NCBI RefSeq assembly: GCF_900163635.1 | Contig: NZ_FUID01000014.1 | Coordinates: 60,685 to 124,684 of the forward strand | Source of the DNA: Leucobacter sp. 7(1) | GTDB taxonomy: Bacteria > Actinomycetota > Actinomycetes > Actinomycetales > Microbacteriaceae | Direction: 5' to 3' | Length of the DNA: 64,000 bases | Shown here: positions 46,050 through 54,628 of the stretch, in pieces | Layout: every line of letters begins with the position of its first letter | Numbering within the stretch: position 1 is the stretch's first letter | Notes under the pieces: generated by a model | Seen by the model: the letters and a program-made list of their open reading frames with translations, nothing else | Database searches by the model: none | What the model was told of the DNA's origin: nothing | Translations under genes and position numbers: made by a program

Positions 46050-46373
46050 ATGAACGAGGACGAGCTTGATGATTATGAACGCGACGCGGAGCTGTCGCTG
46101 TTCCGTGAGTACCGCGACATCGCGAGTCAGTTCCGCTATGTCGTAGAGACGGAGCGCCGGTTCTACCTGGCGAATGAGGTCGATCTGCAGCGGCGCGACG
46201 CCGGCAGTGATTTCTACTTCGAGCTGACGATGAGCGACGTGTGGGTGTGGGATGTGTATCGCGCTGACCGTTTCGTGAAGTCGGTGCGTGTGCTCACGTT
46301 CAAGGACGTCAATGTCGAGGAGCTGTCCGCGCGCGAGTTCTCACTCCCGCAGGAGTTGGCGCTCGACGAGTAG
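46050..46373 (+). CDS. DUF2469 domain-containing protein
   Basis: 107 aa: MNEDELDDYERDAELSLFREYRDIASQFRYVVETERRFYLANEV…, the near-invariant actinobacterial DUF2469 sequence. GGGGGAG precedes ATG 46050. Function unknown. In Mycobacterium and relatives it lies between rnhB and the yraN-comM genes. Here rnhB is absent, and yraN is 9.5 kb away behind a catabolic island. Confidence 0.93.
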   Translation: MNEDELDDYERDAELSLFREYRDIASQFRYVVETERRFYLANEVDLQRRDAGSDFYFELTMSDVWVWDVYRADRFVKSVRVLTFKDVNVEELSAREFSLPQELALDE

Positions 46374-46399
46374 CGGGATCGGTGTGGCAGGATGAGCAC

Positions 46400-46864
46400 A
46401 TGAAACTCGCCGAAGCGTTGCTTGAGCGCTCTGACCTGCACAAACGCGCGGATACCCTGCGCGCTCGCGTCCTCATGAACGCGAGCTATCAGGAGGGTGA
46501 GGAGCCCGCGGAGAACGCGCAGGCGCTGCTCGACGAGTGCGTCGCTGTGCTGCGCGAGCTTGAGCAGCTGATCACGCAGATCAACCTCGCGAACGCGAGC
46601 GCGGTCACCGCTGATGGGCGCACACTCACGGAGGTCCTCGCCGCGCGGGAGACGCTCCGAGCTGAGCACAGCCTCCTCACACAAGCCGCCGACGCCGCTG
46701 GGGGATCCCGCGTGCCGCGCCAGTTGCGGAGCGAACTCCGACAGCTTTCGGCGCTCGCGGTCCCGGAACTGCGTCGGCAGGCCGACGCAGTCGCCGTGCG
46801 CTTGCGCGAGGTCGATAGCCTGATCCAGCGCATGAACTGGGAGGTCGACATTCCCCACGCATGA
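46400..46864 (+). CDS. DIP1984 family (septicolysin-like) protein
   Basis: 154 aa from MKLAEALLERSDLHKRADTLRARV, followed by long amphipathic helices (LLDECVAVLRELEQLITQINLANASAVTADGRTLTEVLAARETLRAEHSLL…RMNWEVDIPHA). Matches the DIP1984 family, whose role is unknown despite the septicolysin name. Weak ribosome site. It lies 26 bp after DUF2469 and may be co-transcribed. Confidence 0.85.
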   Translation: MKLAEALLERSDLHKRADTLRARVLMNASYQEGEEPAENAQALLDECVAVLRELEQLITQINLANASAVTADGRTLTEVLAARETLRAEHSLLTQAADAAGGSRVPRQLRSELRQLSALAVPELRRQADAVAVRLREVDSLIQRMNWEVDIPHA

Positions 46865-47199
46865 ACGCTGAGTCGGTAGACGACTTGGGGCGAGCACACG
46901 CCGTGGCCGGCGGTGAAACCGGCCAGACATTCGACGCGGTGGGCAGCGTCTTGACCGAACGGTCATCACACCTCAGCCCCGTACCTGGCACAGGTCACCG
47001 CGCACACAGGATGAATGATTACCACGTGCTGACCAACCGTCGAGGGCGGGTACGGGGACCTCAGCGTTCTCTCTGGGTGCGATGATCCGTGTGGGTGTCG
47101 GCGTTTTGTGCCGTTGAGTGGGGGAGTGGTGGGAGATTCTCGGGGTACTTCCTAGCCTGAAACCACGCAGTGTGGGGGATTCAGCGGCAAAGGAGCACG
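46865..47199. other. 335-bp intergenic region upstream of the importer operon
   Basis: No convincing gene. It holds the hairpin at 46904-46925 and the 14-bp inverted repeat TGACCGAACGGTCA (46952-46965), which looks like an operator for a TetR-type or similar dimeric regulator. The promoter of the 47.2-51.9 kb importer operon must lie in its right part, but I cannot assign -35/-10 boxes confidently. Several ACG/GTG-rich stretches near 47090-47150 show nothing recognisable. Confidence 0.5.
46904..46925 (+). terminator. Hairpin after DIP1984 gene
   Basis: TGGCCGG (46904-46910) pairs with CCGGCCA (46919-46925) around an 8-base loop, 40 bp past the stop. No T-tract. Confidence 0.4.
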
Positions 47200-48504
47200 A
47201 TGAATTCTCGAGGATCCCTGAGGGCATGGCCGCGTCGGTGGCGGGCAGCAGGAGCGGGGCTTGCGCTGACCGCGACGGTGATCGCCTTGGCGGGCTGCGC
47301 CGGCGGAGGCGGTGGGAACACGATCAAAATCGGGTTCATTTCCCCGATAACCGGGGCATACGCGGGCTTCAGCGATGGTGATCCCTACATGCTGTCCGTG
47401 GTGCGGGAACAGTTTGCCGACGGCATCGAGATCAACGGCGAGACCTATCAGGTCGAGATCCTCGACCGAGATTCCGGATCCGACCCCGCGAAAGCTGGTG
47501 AACTTGCCCAGCAGCTGATCACCGGGGACCAGGTCGATCTGATGATGGCGACGGCCACTCCGGAGACGGTCAACCCGGTCGTCGCACAGTGCGAAGCGAA
47601 CGCGACTCCCTGCCTTACCGCGATCGCCCCCTGGCAAGCGGTGGTGTACGGTGCCGGCTTCACCGAGGAGAACCCGATGAAATGGAGCCATCACTTCTTC
47701 TTCGGGGTTGAAGGATTCGGGGAGGTGGAGCGACAGGCGTGGGAGCAGATCGAGACGAACAAACGTGTGGGCGTGCTGTGGCCCAATGACGCAGACGGTG
47801 GGGCATTCCGGGACCCCGACGGAGGATACGCCCAATTCGCCGAAGAGTTCGGGTACACCATTGTCGATCCGGGCCCCTACGAGAACGGGACGCAGGACTT
47901 TACCTCGGTCATTCAGACGTTCAAAGATCAGGACGTTGAGATCATCGCGGGAATTCCCGTCCCACCAGATTTTGTGACCTTCTGGACTCAGTCCGCGCAA
48001 CAAGGCTTCAGCCCCAAAGCGGCGACGATCGGGAAGGCATTGTTCTTCCCCGCGACCGTTCCCTCGATCCCCAACGATCTGGGCGTGGGGTTGGGATTCA
48101 CGACCTGGTGGGGGCCGACGTTCCCGTACGAGTCTTCTTTCGGTGGGATGACCCCCCAAGAATGGATCGACGGCTTCGAAGCGAGCCCGGAGGGCGAAGG
48201 GTTGACCTGGAATCAGGCGACCCCCGAGAATGTCGCACTGTTTGAGCTGGCTCAGGCAGCGCTCCAAGCCGTTGACGACCCGCGAGACAAGGGAGCGTTG
48301 AACGAGGCAATCGCGGATCTCAATATGATGACGCTGGCGGGCCAGGTGGACTTTACTGACGGGCCGTTCCCGGGAATTGCTGTGATCCCCACCGCGGTGG
48401 GGCAGTGGCAGAAAACCCCCGATGATGATTGGGAATGGGTAGTGGTAGACAACGGGACTATCCCGGACCTTCCTGTCGATCGTCCGTTTGAGCCGCTGCC
48501 CTAA
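47200..48504 (+). CDS. Branched-chain-amino-acid-type ABC substrate-binding lipoprotein
   Basis: 434 aa. ATG 47200 has AAGGAG 6 bases upstream. Lipobox LAGC at Cys33 and a Gly-rich tether. The mature domain has the Peripla_BP_6 beginning TIKIGFISPITGAYAGFSDGDPYMLSVVREQF and later GVLWPNDADGGAFRDP. First gene of a complete Liv-type operon (binding protein, two ATPases, two permeases). Next to aromatic alcohol/aldehyde dehydrogenase-like genes, so the ligand could be an aromatic compound rather than an amino acid. Confidence 0.9.
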   Translation: MNSRGSLRAWPRRWRAAGAGLALTATVIALAGCAGGGGGNTIKIGFISPITGAYAGFSDGDPYMLSVVREQFADGIEINGETYQVEILDRDSGSDPAKAGELAQQLITGDQVDLMMATATPETVNPVVAQCEANATPCLTAIAPWQAVVYGAGFTEENPMKWSHHFFFGVEGFGEVERQAWEQIETNKRVGVLWPNDADGGAFRDPDGGYAQFAEEFGYTIVDPGPYENGTQDFTSVIQTFKDQDVEIIAGIPVPPDFVTFWTQSAQQGFSPKAATIGKALFFPATVPSIPNDLGVGLGFTTWWGPTFPYESSFGGMTPQEWIDGFEASPEGEGLTWNQATPENVALFELAQAALQAVDDPRDKGALNEAIADLNMMTLAGQVDFTDGPFPGIAVIPTAVGQWQKTPDDDWEWVVVDNGTIPDLPVDRPFEPLP

Positions 48505-49284
48505 TGATCGTGGGAAGCAGGCTTCGTACCCGCGGTATTTCGCGGAGTACAGCAGAGCCATCAGCGTCGCTCCTTGAAGTACGGAGCATTCGGAAAACTT
48601 TTGGGGCTGTGCAGGTGCTCAGCGAGGTGAGTTTCGCGGTGGAACGGGGGGGAAGCCGTGGGAATCGTGGGCCCCAACGGAGCGGGAAAAACGACCCTGC
48701 TGAGCATCATCAACGGAACTGAAGCTGCGACTGAGGGTGCCGTGTACTTCTGTGGGCGTGACGTTACGCGCACCGGGCCCGAACATCGGGCACGCGCGGG
48801 GATCGGACGAACCTTTCAAATTCCGCGCCCGTTTGTCTCACTCTCCGTGTTTGAGAATGTGCTCGCCGGTGCCATGTACGGGGCAGGGCTGCGTGGCAGG
48901 GCTGCGGAGCAGCGGGCAGGCGAAGCTCTGGAACGATCGGAGCTGCTGAAGTTCGCGAATGAGCCAGCGGGGGCGCTGCCGTTGCTCCTCCGGAAACGAC
49001 TGGAGCTTGCCCGAGCGTTGGCTACCGGGCCAGAACTCCTGCTGCTGGACGAGATTGCGGGAGGGCTCACCGAATCGGAATGCGACAGCCTCGTGCGCAC
49101 AGTGAATACGCTCCGCGAGGACGGGATCACAGTGATCTGGATCGAGCATGTCGTCCGTGCCCTCCTGGCGGTCGTGGACCGGCTCGTGTGTATTGCCTCG
49201 GGCCGGGTTGTCGCGGACGGACACCCGGATGCGGTGATTTCGAGCCCTGAGGTGCGTCGGGTGTATCTCGGGAGCGGTGTGTGA
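48504..49284 (+). pseudogene. LivG-type ABC ATPase, frameshifted at a G7 tract
   Basis: ATG 48504 overlaps the preceding TAA (TAATG). The first frame encodes SLLEVRSIRKTFGAVQVLSEVSFAVERG, then reaches GGGGGGG (48646-48652). The rest of the ATPase (EAVGIVGPNGAGKTTLLSIINGTEA…) continues in the other frame to 49284. With six Gs the two parts join exactly (ERGEAVGIVG). A GTG at 48658 could start a shorter 208-aa form lacking strand 1. Walker A GPNGAGKTT and Walker B ELLLLDE are intact; the signature region is degenerate (LPLLLRKRLELARAL instead of LSxGQ). All other genes of the importer are intact, so loss of this one would disable it. Confidence 0.85.
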
Positions 49285-50024
49285 TGGTGCTGCTCGAGGC
49301 GGATCATCTCACCGCGGGGTACGGGGACACGCGGGCGATCACCGATGTGTCGATCGAGATCGGTGAGGGGTCAGTGCTCGCCCTGGTCGGAGCAAACGGA
49401 GCGGGGAAGTCGACGCTCTTGAATGTGATCTCGGGCGCGCATCGTCCCGACGCTGGGCGCTTGATTTATGCGGGGGAGGACGTCACGCGGGAGAGCGCGT
49501 TTCTGCGCGCACGTCGAGGAATCTCATTGGTCCCCGAGGGGCGCCGTTTATTCGCAAGCATGTCTGTGCGCGACAACTTGTTGACGGGGAGAGGCTCGCA
49601 GCGCCTGGGGCCGTGGAACCTTGACCGCGTGATCGCGGCGCTGCCCATGCTTGAGCCACTGCTCGGGCGCACCGCATCGAAGCTCTCCGGGGGTGAGCAA
49701 CAGGCAGTGGCGATCGGACGGTCACTGCTCGCGAACCCGCGATTGCTGCTGCTCGATGAAGTATCTCTGGGGCTTGCCCCTATCGTTGTGGACGATCTCT
49801 ACCGTTCACTGCGGACCGTGCTGGACAGCGGGCTCAGTGTCATCCTGGTGGAGCAGGATCTGCGCCGTACGCTCACCGTAGCGAATCACATCGTCTGCTT
49901 ACTCGAGGGGACGCTCGTATTACAGGGGACGCCGGCCGAACTCTCGACCGAGACGATCACCGATGCCTATTTTGGGCACGCGCGCACCGGTGAATCACCA
50001 CATCGCGCCGACGGTGGTCACTGA
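49284..50024 (+). CDS. LivF-type ABC ATPase
   Basis: 246 aa. Walker A GANGAGKST, Q-loop region GISLVPEGRRLFASMSVRDNLLTG (LivF hallmark), signature KLSGGEQQAVAIGR and Walker B LLLLDEVSLGLAP. ATG 49284 shares a base with the preceding TGA (TGATG). Functions with the LivG-type ATPase as the energising pair. Confidence 0.92.
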   Translation: MVLLEADHLTAGYGDTRAITDVSIEIGEGSVLALVGANGAGKSTLLNVISGAHRPDAGRLIYAGEDVTRESAFLRARRGISLVPEGRRLFASMSVRDNLLTGRGSQRLGPWNLDRVIAALPMLEPLLGRTASKLSGGEQQAVAIGRSLLANPRLLLLDEVSLGLAPIVVDDLYRSLRTVLDSGLSVILVEQDLRRTLTVANHIVCLLEGTLVLQGTPAELSTETITDAYFGHARTGESPHRADGGH

Positions 50025-50896
50025 TGTTGCTCGTGAACGCACTGGTCCAGGGGGTACTCCTGGGTGGCCTCTTCACGATGGCCGCGGTCGGGCTCTCGAT
50101 CGCCTTTGGGGTGCTTCGAATCGTGAATTTGGCGCACGGGGAGGTGATGACAGTCGGTGCGTACGTGAGCGTCATGGTGCTGGCCATCACCGGGATGAAC
50201 GTTTGGGTGAGCATGCTCATCGTCGTTCCGCTCCTCGCGGCGGTGGGGTATGTCGTGCAGCGATACGTATTGCAACGTGCGGTGGGGATCAGTGAGCTGG
50301 CACCGCTCTTGGTGACTTTCGGGATTTCGATCATGGTTCCGAACGCGCTGATCGAGTTGTTCACGAACGATAAGCGCCCCATCTCAACGGGAGGCCTCGC
50401 GGTGCAGAGCATGACGCTCGTCGACGGGGTGACGGTAGGGGTGCTCCCACTGATCACTGCGGTGCTTGCGGTGGCGCTCATTGTTTGCGTACAACTGTTC
50501 CTTTCTCAGACGCAGATCGGGCGGTACATGCGCGCGGCCGCGGATGATGCGCCGACGCTTCAGCTGATGGGGGTTGATTCTCGACAGATCTACGGAGTGG
50601 CAATGGCGCTCGCGTTTGGCATCGCTGCGTTGGCCGGGGTGTTCTACGGGATGCGGCAGGGCGGTGTGACGCCGTTCGATGGGCAACTGAGCCTCTTGTT
50701 TGCATTTGAAGCCGTCATTATCGGGGGCTTGGGCTCGCTATGGGGCACTCTCGCCGGAGGGACCGTGCTGGGAATCTCGCACACAATCGCGGGGCTCTTC
50801 GGGCCGGAGATGCCGCTCCTTGTCGGAAATCTGGTGTTTCTGATGATCCTTGTCCTGCGTCCCCGGGGCATCGTGCGGAGCCGGAGGGAAGGATGA
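50024..50896 (+). CDS. LivH-type ABC permease
   Basis: 290 aa, about eight hydrophobic segments. N-terminus LLVNALVQGVLLGGLFTMAAVGLSIAFGVLRIVNLAHGEVMTVGAYV is the standard LivH motif. The C-terminus has PFDGQLSLLFAFEAVIIGGLGSLWGTLAGGTVLGI. TGATG overlap with the upstream gene. Confidence 0.93.
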   Translation: MLLVNALVQGVLLGGLFTMAAVGLSIAFGVLRIVNLAHGEVMTVGAYVSVMVLAITGMNVWVSMLIVVPLLAAVGYVVQRYVLQRAVGISELAPLLVTFGISIMVPNALIELFTNDKRPISTGGLAVQSMTLVDGVTVGVLPLITAVLAVALIVCVQLFLSQTQIGRYMRAAADDAPTLQLMGVDSRQIYGVAMALAFGIAALAGVFYGMRQGGVTPFDGQLSLLFAFEAVIIGGLGSLWGTLAGGTVLGISHTIAGLFGPEMPLLVGNLVFLMILVLRPRGIVRSRREG

Positions 50897-51912
50897 TGGT
50901 GGGTCCGATCCGAGTGAATCACAACCGCCGCCGCATGATGATTGCGGTGGGCGGGGCCCTGGCGTTGCTCCTGTTTCTCGTGGTTGCGCCGATGGGGTTG
51001 AGCCCGGCAACAACCAGTGCATGGATCAAGCTGTTCTACTTGATCGCGCTCGCCACCGCATGGAACTTGCTTGCAGGGTACGCGGGGATGGTCTCCGTGG
51101 GGCAACAGGCATATATCGGCCTCGGCGCCTATGGCGTGTTTGTGGTCAATGACTGGGGAGTGAACCCATATTTGAGCGCCGTGATCGCCGCGGTGATCGT
51201 GGGCGCGCTCGCGCTCCCCATATCCGTCGTCGCGTTCCGACTCCGTGGCGGATACTTTGCAATCGGAACGTGGGTGATCGCCGAAGCCGCACGGCAGATC
51301 GTGGTGCGCTTCGAATCTTTGGGCGCCGGACGTGGTCGGAGCCTGACCACGTATACGGAGGATCCCACGCTCCGGAATCTGTTCACCTACTGGCTTGCGC
51401 TGGGGGTCGCGGCGGTGGTTATTGCGATGACTGTCCGGTTGCTGAGGAGTCGCACTGGCGTGGCGCTCCAAGCAATACGCGATAACGAGGTCGCGGCACG
51501 CGCGCTGGGGATCCGGGTCAACACCACGAAGCGGATCGTGTTTGTGTGTGCAGCCCTCGCAGCGGCCCTCGTCGGAGCGGTGATCTGTTTGCAAGCCATC
51601 GGGGTGGCTTCACCGGGGCAAATCTTCGGGGTGAACTACTCGGCGTTCATGATCTTCATGGTGTTGATCGGAGGGATTGGCACGGTCGAGGGGCCTGTGC
51701 TTGGCGCCGTCATCTACTTCGTGATGGACTTCTACTTCAGCCAATTGGGGCTTTGGTACCTCGTGGTGTTGGGGCTTCTCGCGATTCTCGTGACGCTTTT
51801 CCTCCCCAAAGGAATCTGGGGAGAAATCAGTGCGAGGTTCTCACTGACGTTGTTCCCCATCACTCGGCACGTGGAGATTCCCGCCGATGATGGCGATCCT
51901 GCAACACCGTGA
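50893..51912 (+). CDS. LivM-type ABC permease
   Basis: 339 aa from MMVGPIRVNHNRRRMM; ATGA overlap with LivH, GGAGGGAAGG just upstream. LivM motifs: LIALATAWNLLAGYAGMVSVGQQAYIGLGAYG, GYFAIGTWVIAEAARQIVVR, ALQAIRDNEVAARALGIRV and YSAFMIFMVLIGGIGTVEGPVLGAVIYF. Its last 53 bp overlap the convergent AraC gene. Confidence 0.93.
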   Translation: MMVGPIRVNHNRRRMMIAVGGALALLLFLVVAPMGLSPATTSAWIKLFYLIALATAWNLLAGYAGMVSVGQQAYIGLGAYGVFVVNDWGVNPYLSAVIAAVIVGALALPISVVAFRLRGGYFAIGTWVIAEAARQIVVRFESLGAGRGRSLTTYTEDPTLRNLFTYWLALGVAAVVIAMTVRLLRSRTGVALQAIRDNEVAARALGIRVNTTKRIVFVCAALAAALVGAVICLQAIGVASPGQIFGVNYSAFMIFMVLIGGIGTVEGPVLGAVIYFVMDFYFSQLGLWYLVVLGLLAILVTLFLPKGIWGEISARFSLTLFPITRHVEIPADDGDPATP

Positions 51913-52900
51913 ACACGCCGGGGACGCCGTCACGAGGATCTGGTTCATGCGGCCGCTCGCCGGTGCCGCCGTCTGCCGCAATGAATACGCGTCGCCACTC
52001 GCCGGGCGTGCAGTTGTATGCGCGTCGGAACGCGCGGATAAAGGTGGTGGTGTCGGGAAACCCGCACTCCGCGCCCACCCGGCCCACGGTCCAGTGGTGG
52101 AAGCTCGCGGACGTCAGCATGTCCGCGGCGCGACGCAGCCGCGCGCTGCGCAGGTACTCGGCGGGTCCAACTTCAAGCCGCTCGAAAAGCAGGTACAGGC
52201 TGCGACGTGACATTAAGAACTCGTGCGCGATATCCATCACCCGCACGGTCGTGAGATGCTGCTCGATAAAGTCCAGGATCGTCGCCAAGAGGCCGCCCGC
52301 GGTGTGTGGAACGACGCGCCGGCTGGTGAGCGCCCCCTGGATCATGGCCGCGGAGAGATCACTCGTCACCGCGGCCACTTCTGCGCGAGCGATCGTGCGC
52401 TGGTCTCCAGCGCGGAGCAGCTGCTCGGTGGCGTAGCGGTACAACACTCGGGAGTGCGGGGTGCGTGGGGTCGCAATGCGCGCGGTGGCGGAGGCGATCA
52501 TTTCTGCGGACATCGCGAGCGCGGATCGTGACACCTGGATGATGAGTTGCTGTTGCCGGGGTGCGGTGTAGTCGAGATAGTAAGGCGCGTCGGTGGCGTA
52601 CACGGACACGGAGCCGGGGCGGATCGAGACCGTCCGGTCGCGCTGATTCACGAAGCCGTGCGAGGACCGCTGGAGCGAGAGGTGTAGGTCATCGCTCTCG
52701 GCGCGAGCGGCCAGGCCGGCGGTGCGGTCGGCGGTGGTGCCGTCCGTGGTGACCACCGAGATCGAGACGCGCGAGTCGAGGGAGAGGTGATCCATCCGGC
52801 CCCGGAAGTCTGCGCTGAGGGCACCGGCACGCAGCGGGACAAAACAATTGCTGACGATATCTTCCCACTCGTCCGCACTCTGCGCCTCGCGTACCTCCAT
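51860..52900 (-). CDS. AraC family transcriptional regulator
   Basis: 346 aa. N-terminal AraC_binding_2-like domain (DEWEDIVSNCFVPLRAGALSADFRGRMDHLSLDSRVSISVV…DDLHLSLQRSSHGFVNQRDR). C-terminal double HTH (MDIAHEFLMSRRSLYLLFERLEVGPAEYLRSARLRRAADML…VGRVGAECGFPDTTTFIRAFRRAYNCTPGEWRR). It ends with a polar tail that reads through the end of livM on the other strand. It lies between the importer and the divergent dehydrogenase genes and probably activates one or both. Confidence 0.9.
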   Translation of the reverse strand: MEVREAQSADEWEDIVSNCFVPLRAGALSADFRGRMDHLSLDSRVSISVVTTDGTTADRTAGLAARAESDDLHLSLQRSSHGFVNQRDRTVSIRPGSVSVYATDAPYYLDYTAPRQQQLIIQVSRSALAMSAEMIASATARIATPRTPHSRVLYRYATEQLLRAGDQRTIARAEVAAVTSDLSAAMIQGALTSRRVVPHTAGGLLATILDFIEQHLTTVRVMDIAHEFLMSRRSLYLLFERLEVGPAEYLRSARLRRAADMLTSASFHHWTVGRVGAECGFPDTTTFIRAFRRAYNCTPGEWRRVFIAADGGTGERPHEPDPRDGVPGVFTVLQDRHHRRESPRAE

Positions 52901-53107
52901 GGGACCGCCTCCTCGATGCAACGGTTTGGCTGAGGAAAGCTAACACCCGGGCGCGAGGAGAGTCAATCATCCACGATGCGGAACTGCGGTTCGGGTGCGG
53001 TGCTGCACGAAACGCCGATGCCGCGGATCCGGTGTGCACGCTTTGCCGACCGTGACCCGCCGACCCCGACTTGACTACGGAGAAACGGAGAGAAGGCGGG
53101 CACAGCG

Positions 53108-54628
53108 ATGAGCGTGGGAACACAGGACACTTGGGAGGGGCGGGCATACATCGGTGGCTGGGTGCAGCTGGCGGATCGGATGCCCGTGGTCTCCCCGAGC
53201 ACCGGAGAGCCGATCGCCTCGGTCGCGCTCGGTGCCCCCGCAGATGTCGAGACGGCGGTCTCCCTCGCCGTTGACGCGCAGCCTGCTTGGGCCCTCACAC
53301 CGCCCGGCGAACGTGCCGCGGTGCTGCGGCGTGCGGGGGACCTCCTCAACGAGCATCGCGCGGTCGCTCGGAGATGGCTCTCTGATGAGGCGGGTTCTGC
53401 GACGGCGAAAGCCGAGTTCGAGATCGGGCTGGTGATTTCGGAGCTGTACCAGGCGGCGGCGACCGCGCTGATCCCGTTCGGACAGCTGCTGCGCTCGGAG
53501 CTTCCGCGGCTCAGCTTCAGCCGGCGGCTGCCTGTCGGGGTCGTCGGGGTGATCTCGCCGTTCAATTTTCCCGCGGTGCTGTCCGCCCGATCCGTCGCCC
53601 CCGCGCTGGCCCTGGGGAACGGGGTCGTGCTGAAGCCGGATCCTCGGACCACGGTGTCCGGTGGGCTCTTGCTGGCCGCGATACTCGAGGCGGCCGGCGT
53701 GCCCGCGGGGGTGTTCTCCGTGGTGCCAGGCGCCGCTGCGGTCGGACAGGCGCTGGTGACGGATCCGCGCGTCCCGGTAATCTCCTTCACCGGGTCAACG
53801 GCGGCCGGCCGCGCGATCGGGGCGCTCGGGGCGGAATCGCTGAAGCGTGTGCACCTGGAGCTCGGCGGCAACAACGCACTGGTGATCCTGGACGACGCGG
53901 ATATTGCTGCGGCGGCCGCGGCCGGCGCGTGGGGGAGTTTCCTACACCAGGGGCAGATCTGCATGACCACCGGCCGACACTTCGTTCCCGAACGGCTCGC
54001 GGCCGCCTACGAGCGTGCGCTCGTGGGTCACGCGGAACGGCTGCGTGCGGGGCCGCCGGAGGACGGGGCCGAACTGGGGCCGCTGATCGATGCGCCGCAG
54101 CGGGATCGGGTGCACGATCTGGTGACGCGCAGCGTCGCCGCCGGGGCTCGGCTCGCGACCGGCGGGACGTACGACGGCTTGCACTACCGGCCCACGGTGC
54201 TCGCCGAGGTGGCACCGGGGCACCCCGCGAGTACCGAGGAAATCTTCGGCCCGGTCGCGCCCATTGTGAGGTACCGCTCCGAAGACGAGCTCGTGCAGCT
54301 CGTGAACGCGAGCCCCTACGGCCTCTCGGTGGGGGTGCTGTCCGGGAACGCGATGCGCGCGTATGAGCTCGCCGGTCAGTTCCGGAGCGGGATCCTGCAT
54401 ATCAACGACCAGACCGTCGACGACGAAGCTCAGGCTCCCTTCGGGGGCGTGGGGGCGTGGGGGCCTCGGGGACCGGAGCGCGGTTTGGCGGTCACGAGGC
54501 CAATATCGAGGCGTTCACCGAGACCCAGTGGGTCACCATGCAGGGGGAGATCGCCGCGCACCGCCTGTAGCTCAGGCACACCTTCGGGGCGGGGACATTT
54601 TTCGATGCAGGAACGGACGAGACGATGA
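53108..54628 (+). CDS. Benzaldehyde-dehydrogenase-like ALDH, C-terminus frameshifted by an 8-bp duplication
   Basis: As read, 506 aa. ALDH motifs: FNFPAVLSARSVAPALALGNGVVLKPD, VISFTGSTAAGRAIG, general base in HLELGGNNALVILDDADI, catalytic Cys in GQICMTTGRHFV and STEEIFGPVAPIVRY. After QAPFGGVGA the frame changes into a basic, Pro/Arg-rich tail. The expected end (SGTGARFGGHEANIEAF…) is in another frame and stops at 54570. The break is a tandem GCGTGGGG duplication at 54447-54462; removing one copy restores a 484-aa enzyme. In ALDHs the lost C-terminal strand helps build the oligomer, so activity is doubtful as read. Confidence 0.87.
   Translation: MSVGTQDTWEGRAYIGGWVQLADRMPVVSPSTGEPIASVALGAPADVETAVSLAVDAQPAWALTPPGERAAVLRRAGDLLNEHRAVARRWLSDEAGSATAKAEFEIGLVISELYQAAATALIPFGQLLRSELPRLSFSRRLPVGVVGVISPFNFPAVLSARSVAPALALGNGVVLKPDPRTTVSGGLLLAAILEAAGVPAGVFSVVPGAAAVGQALVTDPRVPVISFTGSTAAGRAIGALGAESLKRVHLELGGNNALVILDDADIAAAAAAGAWGSFLHQGQICMTTGRHFVPERLAAAYERALVGHAERLRAGPPEDGAELGPLIDAPQRDRVHDLVTRSVAAGARLATGGTYDGLHYRPTVLAEVAPGHPASTEEIFGPVAPIVRYRSEDELVQLVNASPYGLSVGVLSGNAMRAYELAGQFRSGILHINDQTVDDEAQAPFGGVGAWGPRGPERGLAVTRPISRRSPRPSGSPCRGRSPRTACSSGTPSGRGHFSMQERTRR
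54443..54463 (+). repeat. GGGGGCGT tandem repeat causing the ALDH frameshift
   Basis: 2.6 perfect copies of the 8-mer GGGGGCGT. An ancestral 1.6-copy version would keep the ALDH frame. Confidence 0.9.
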
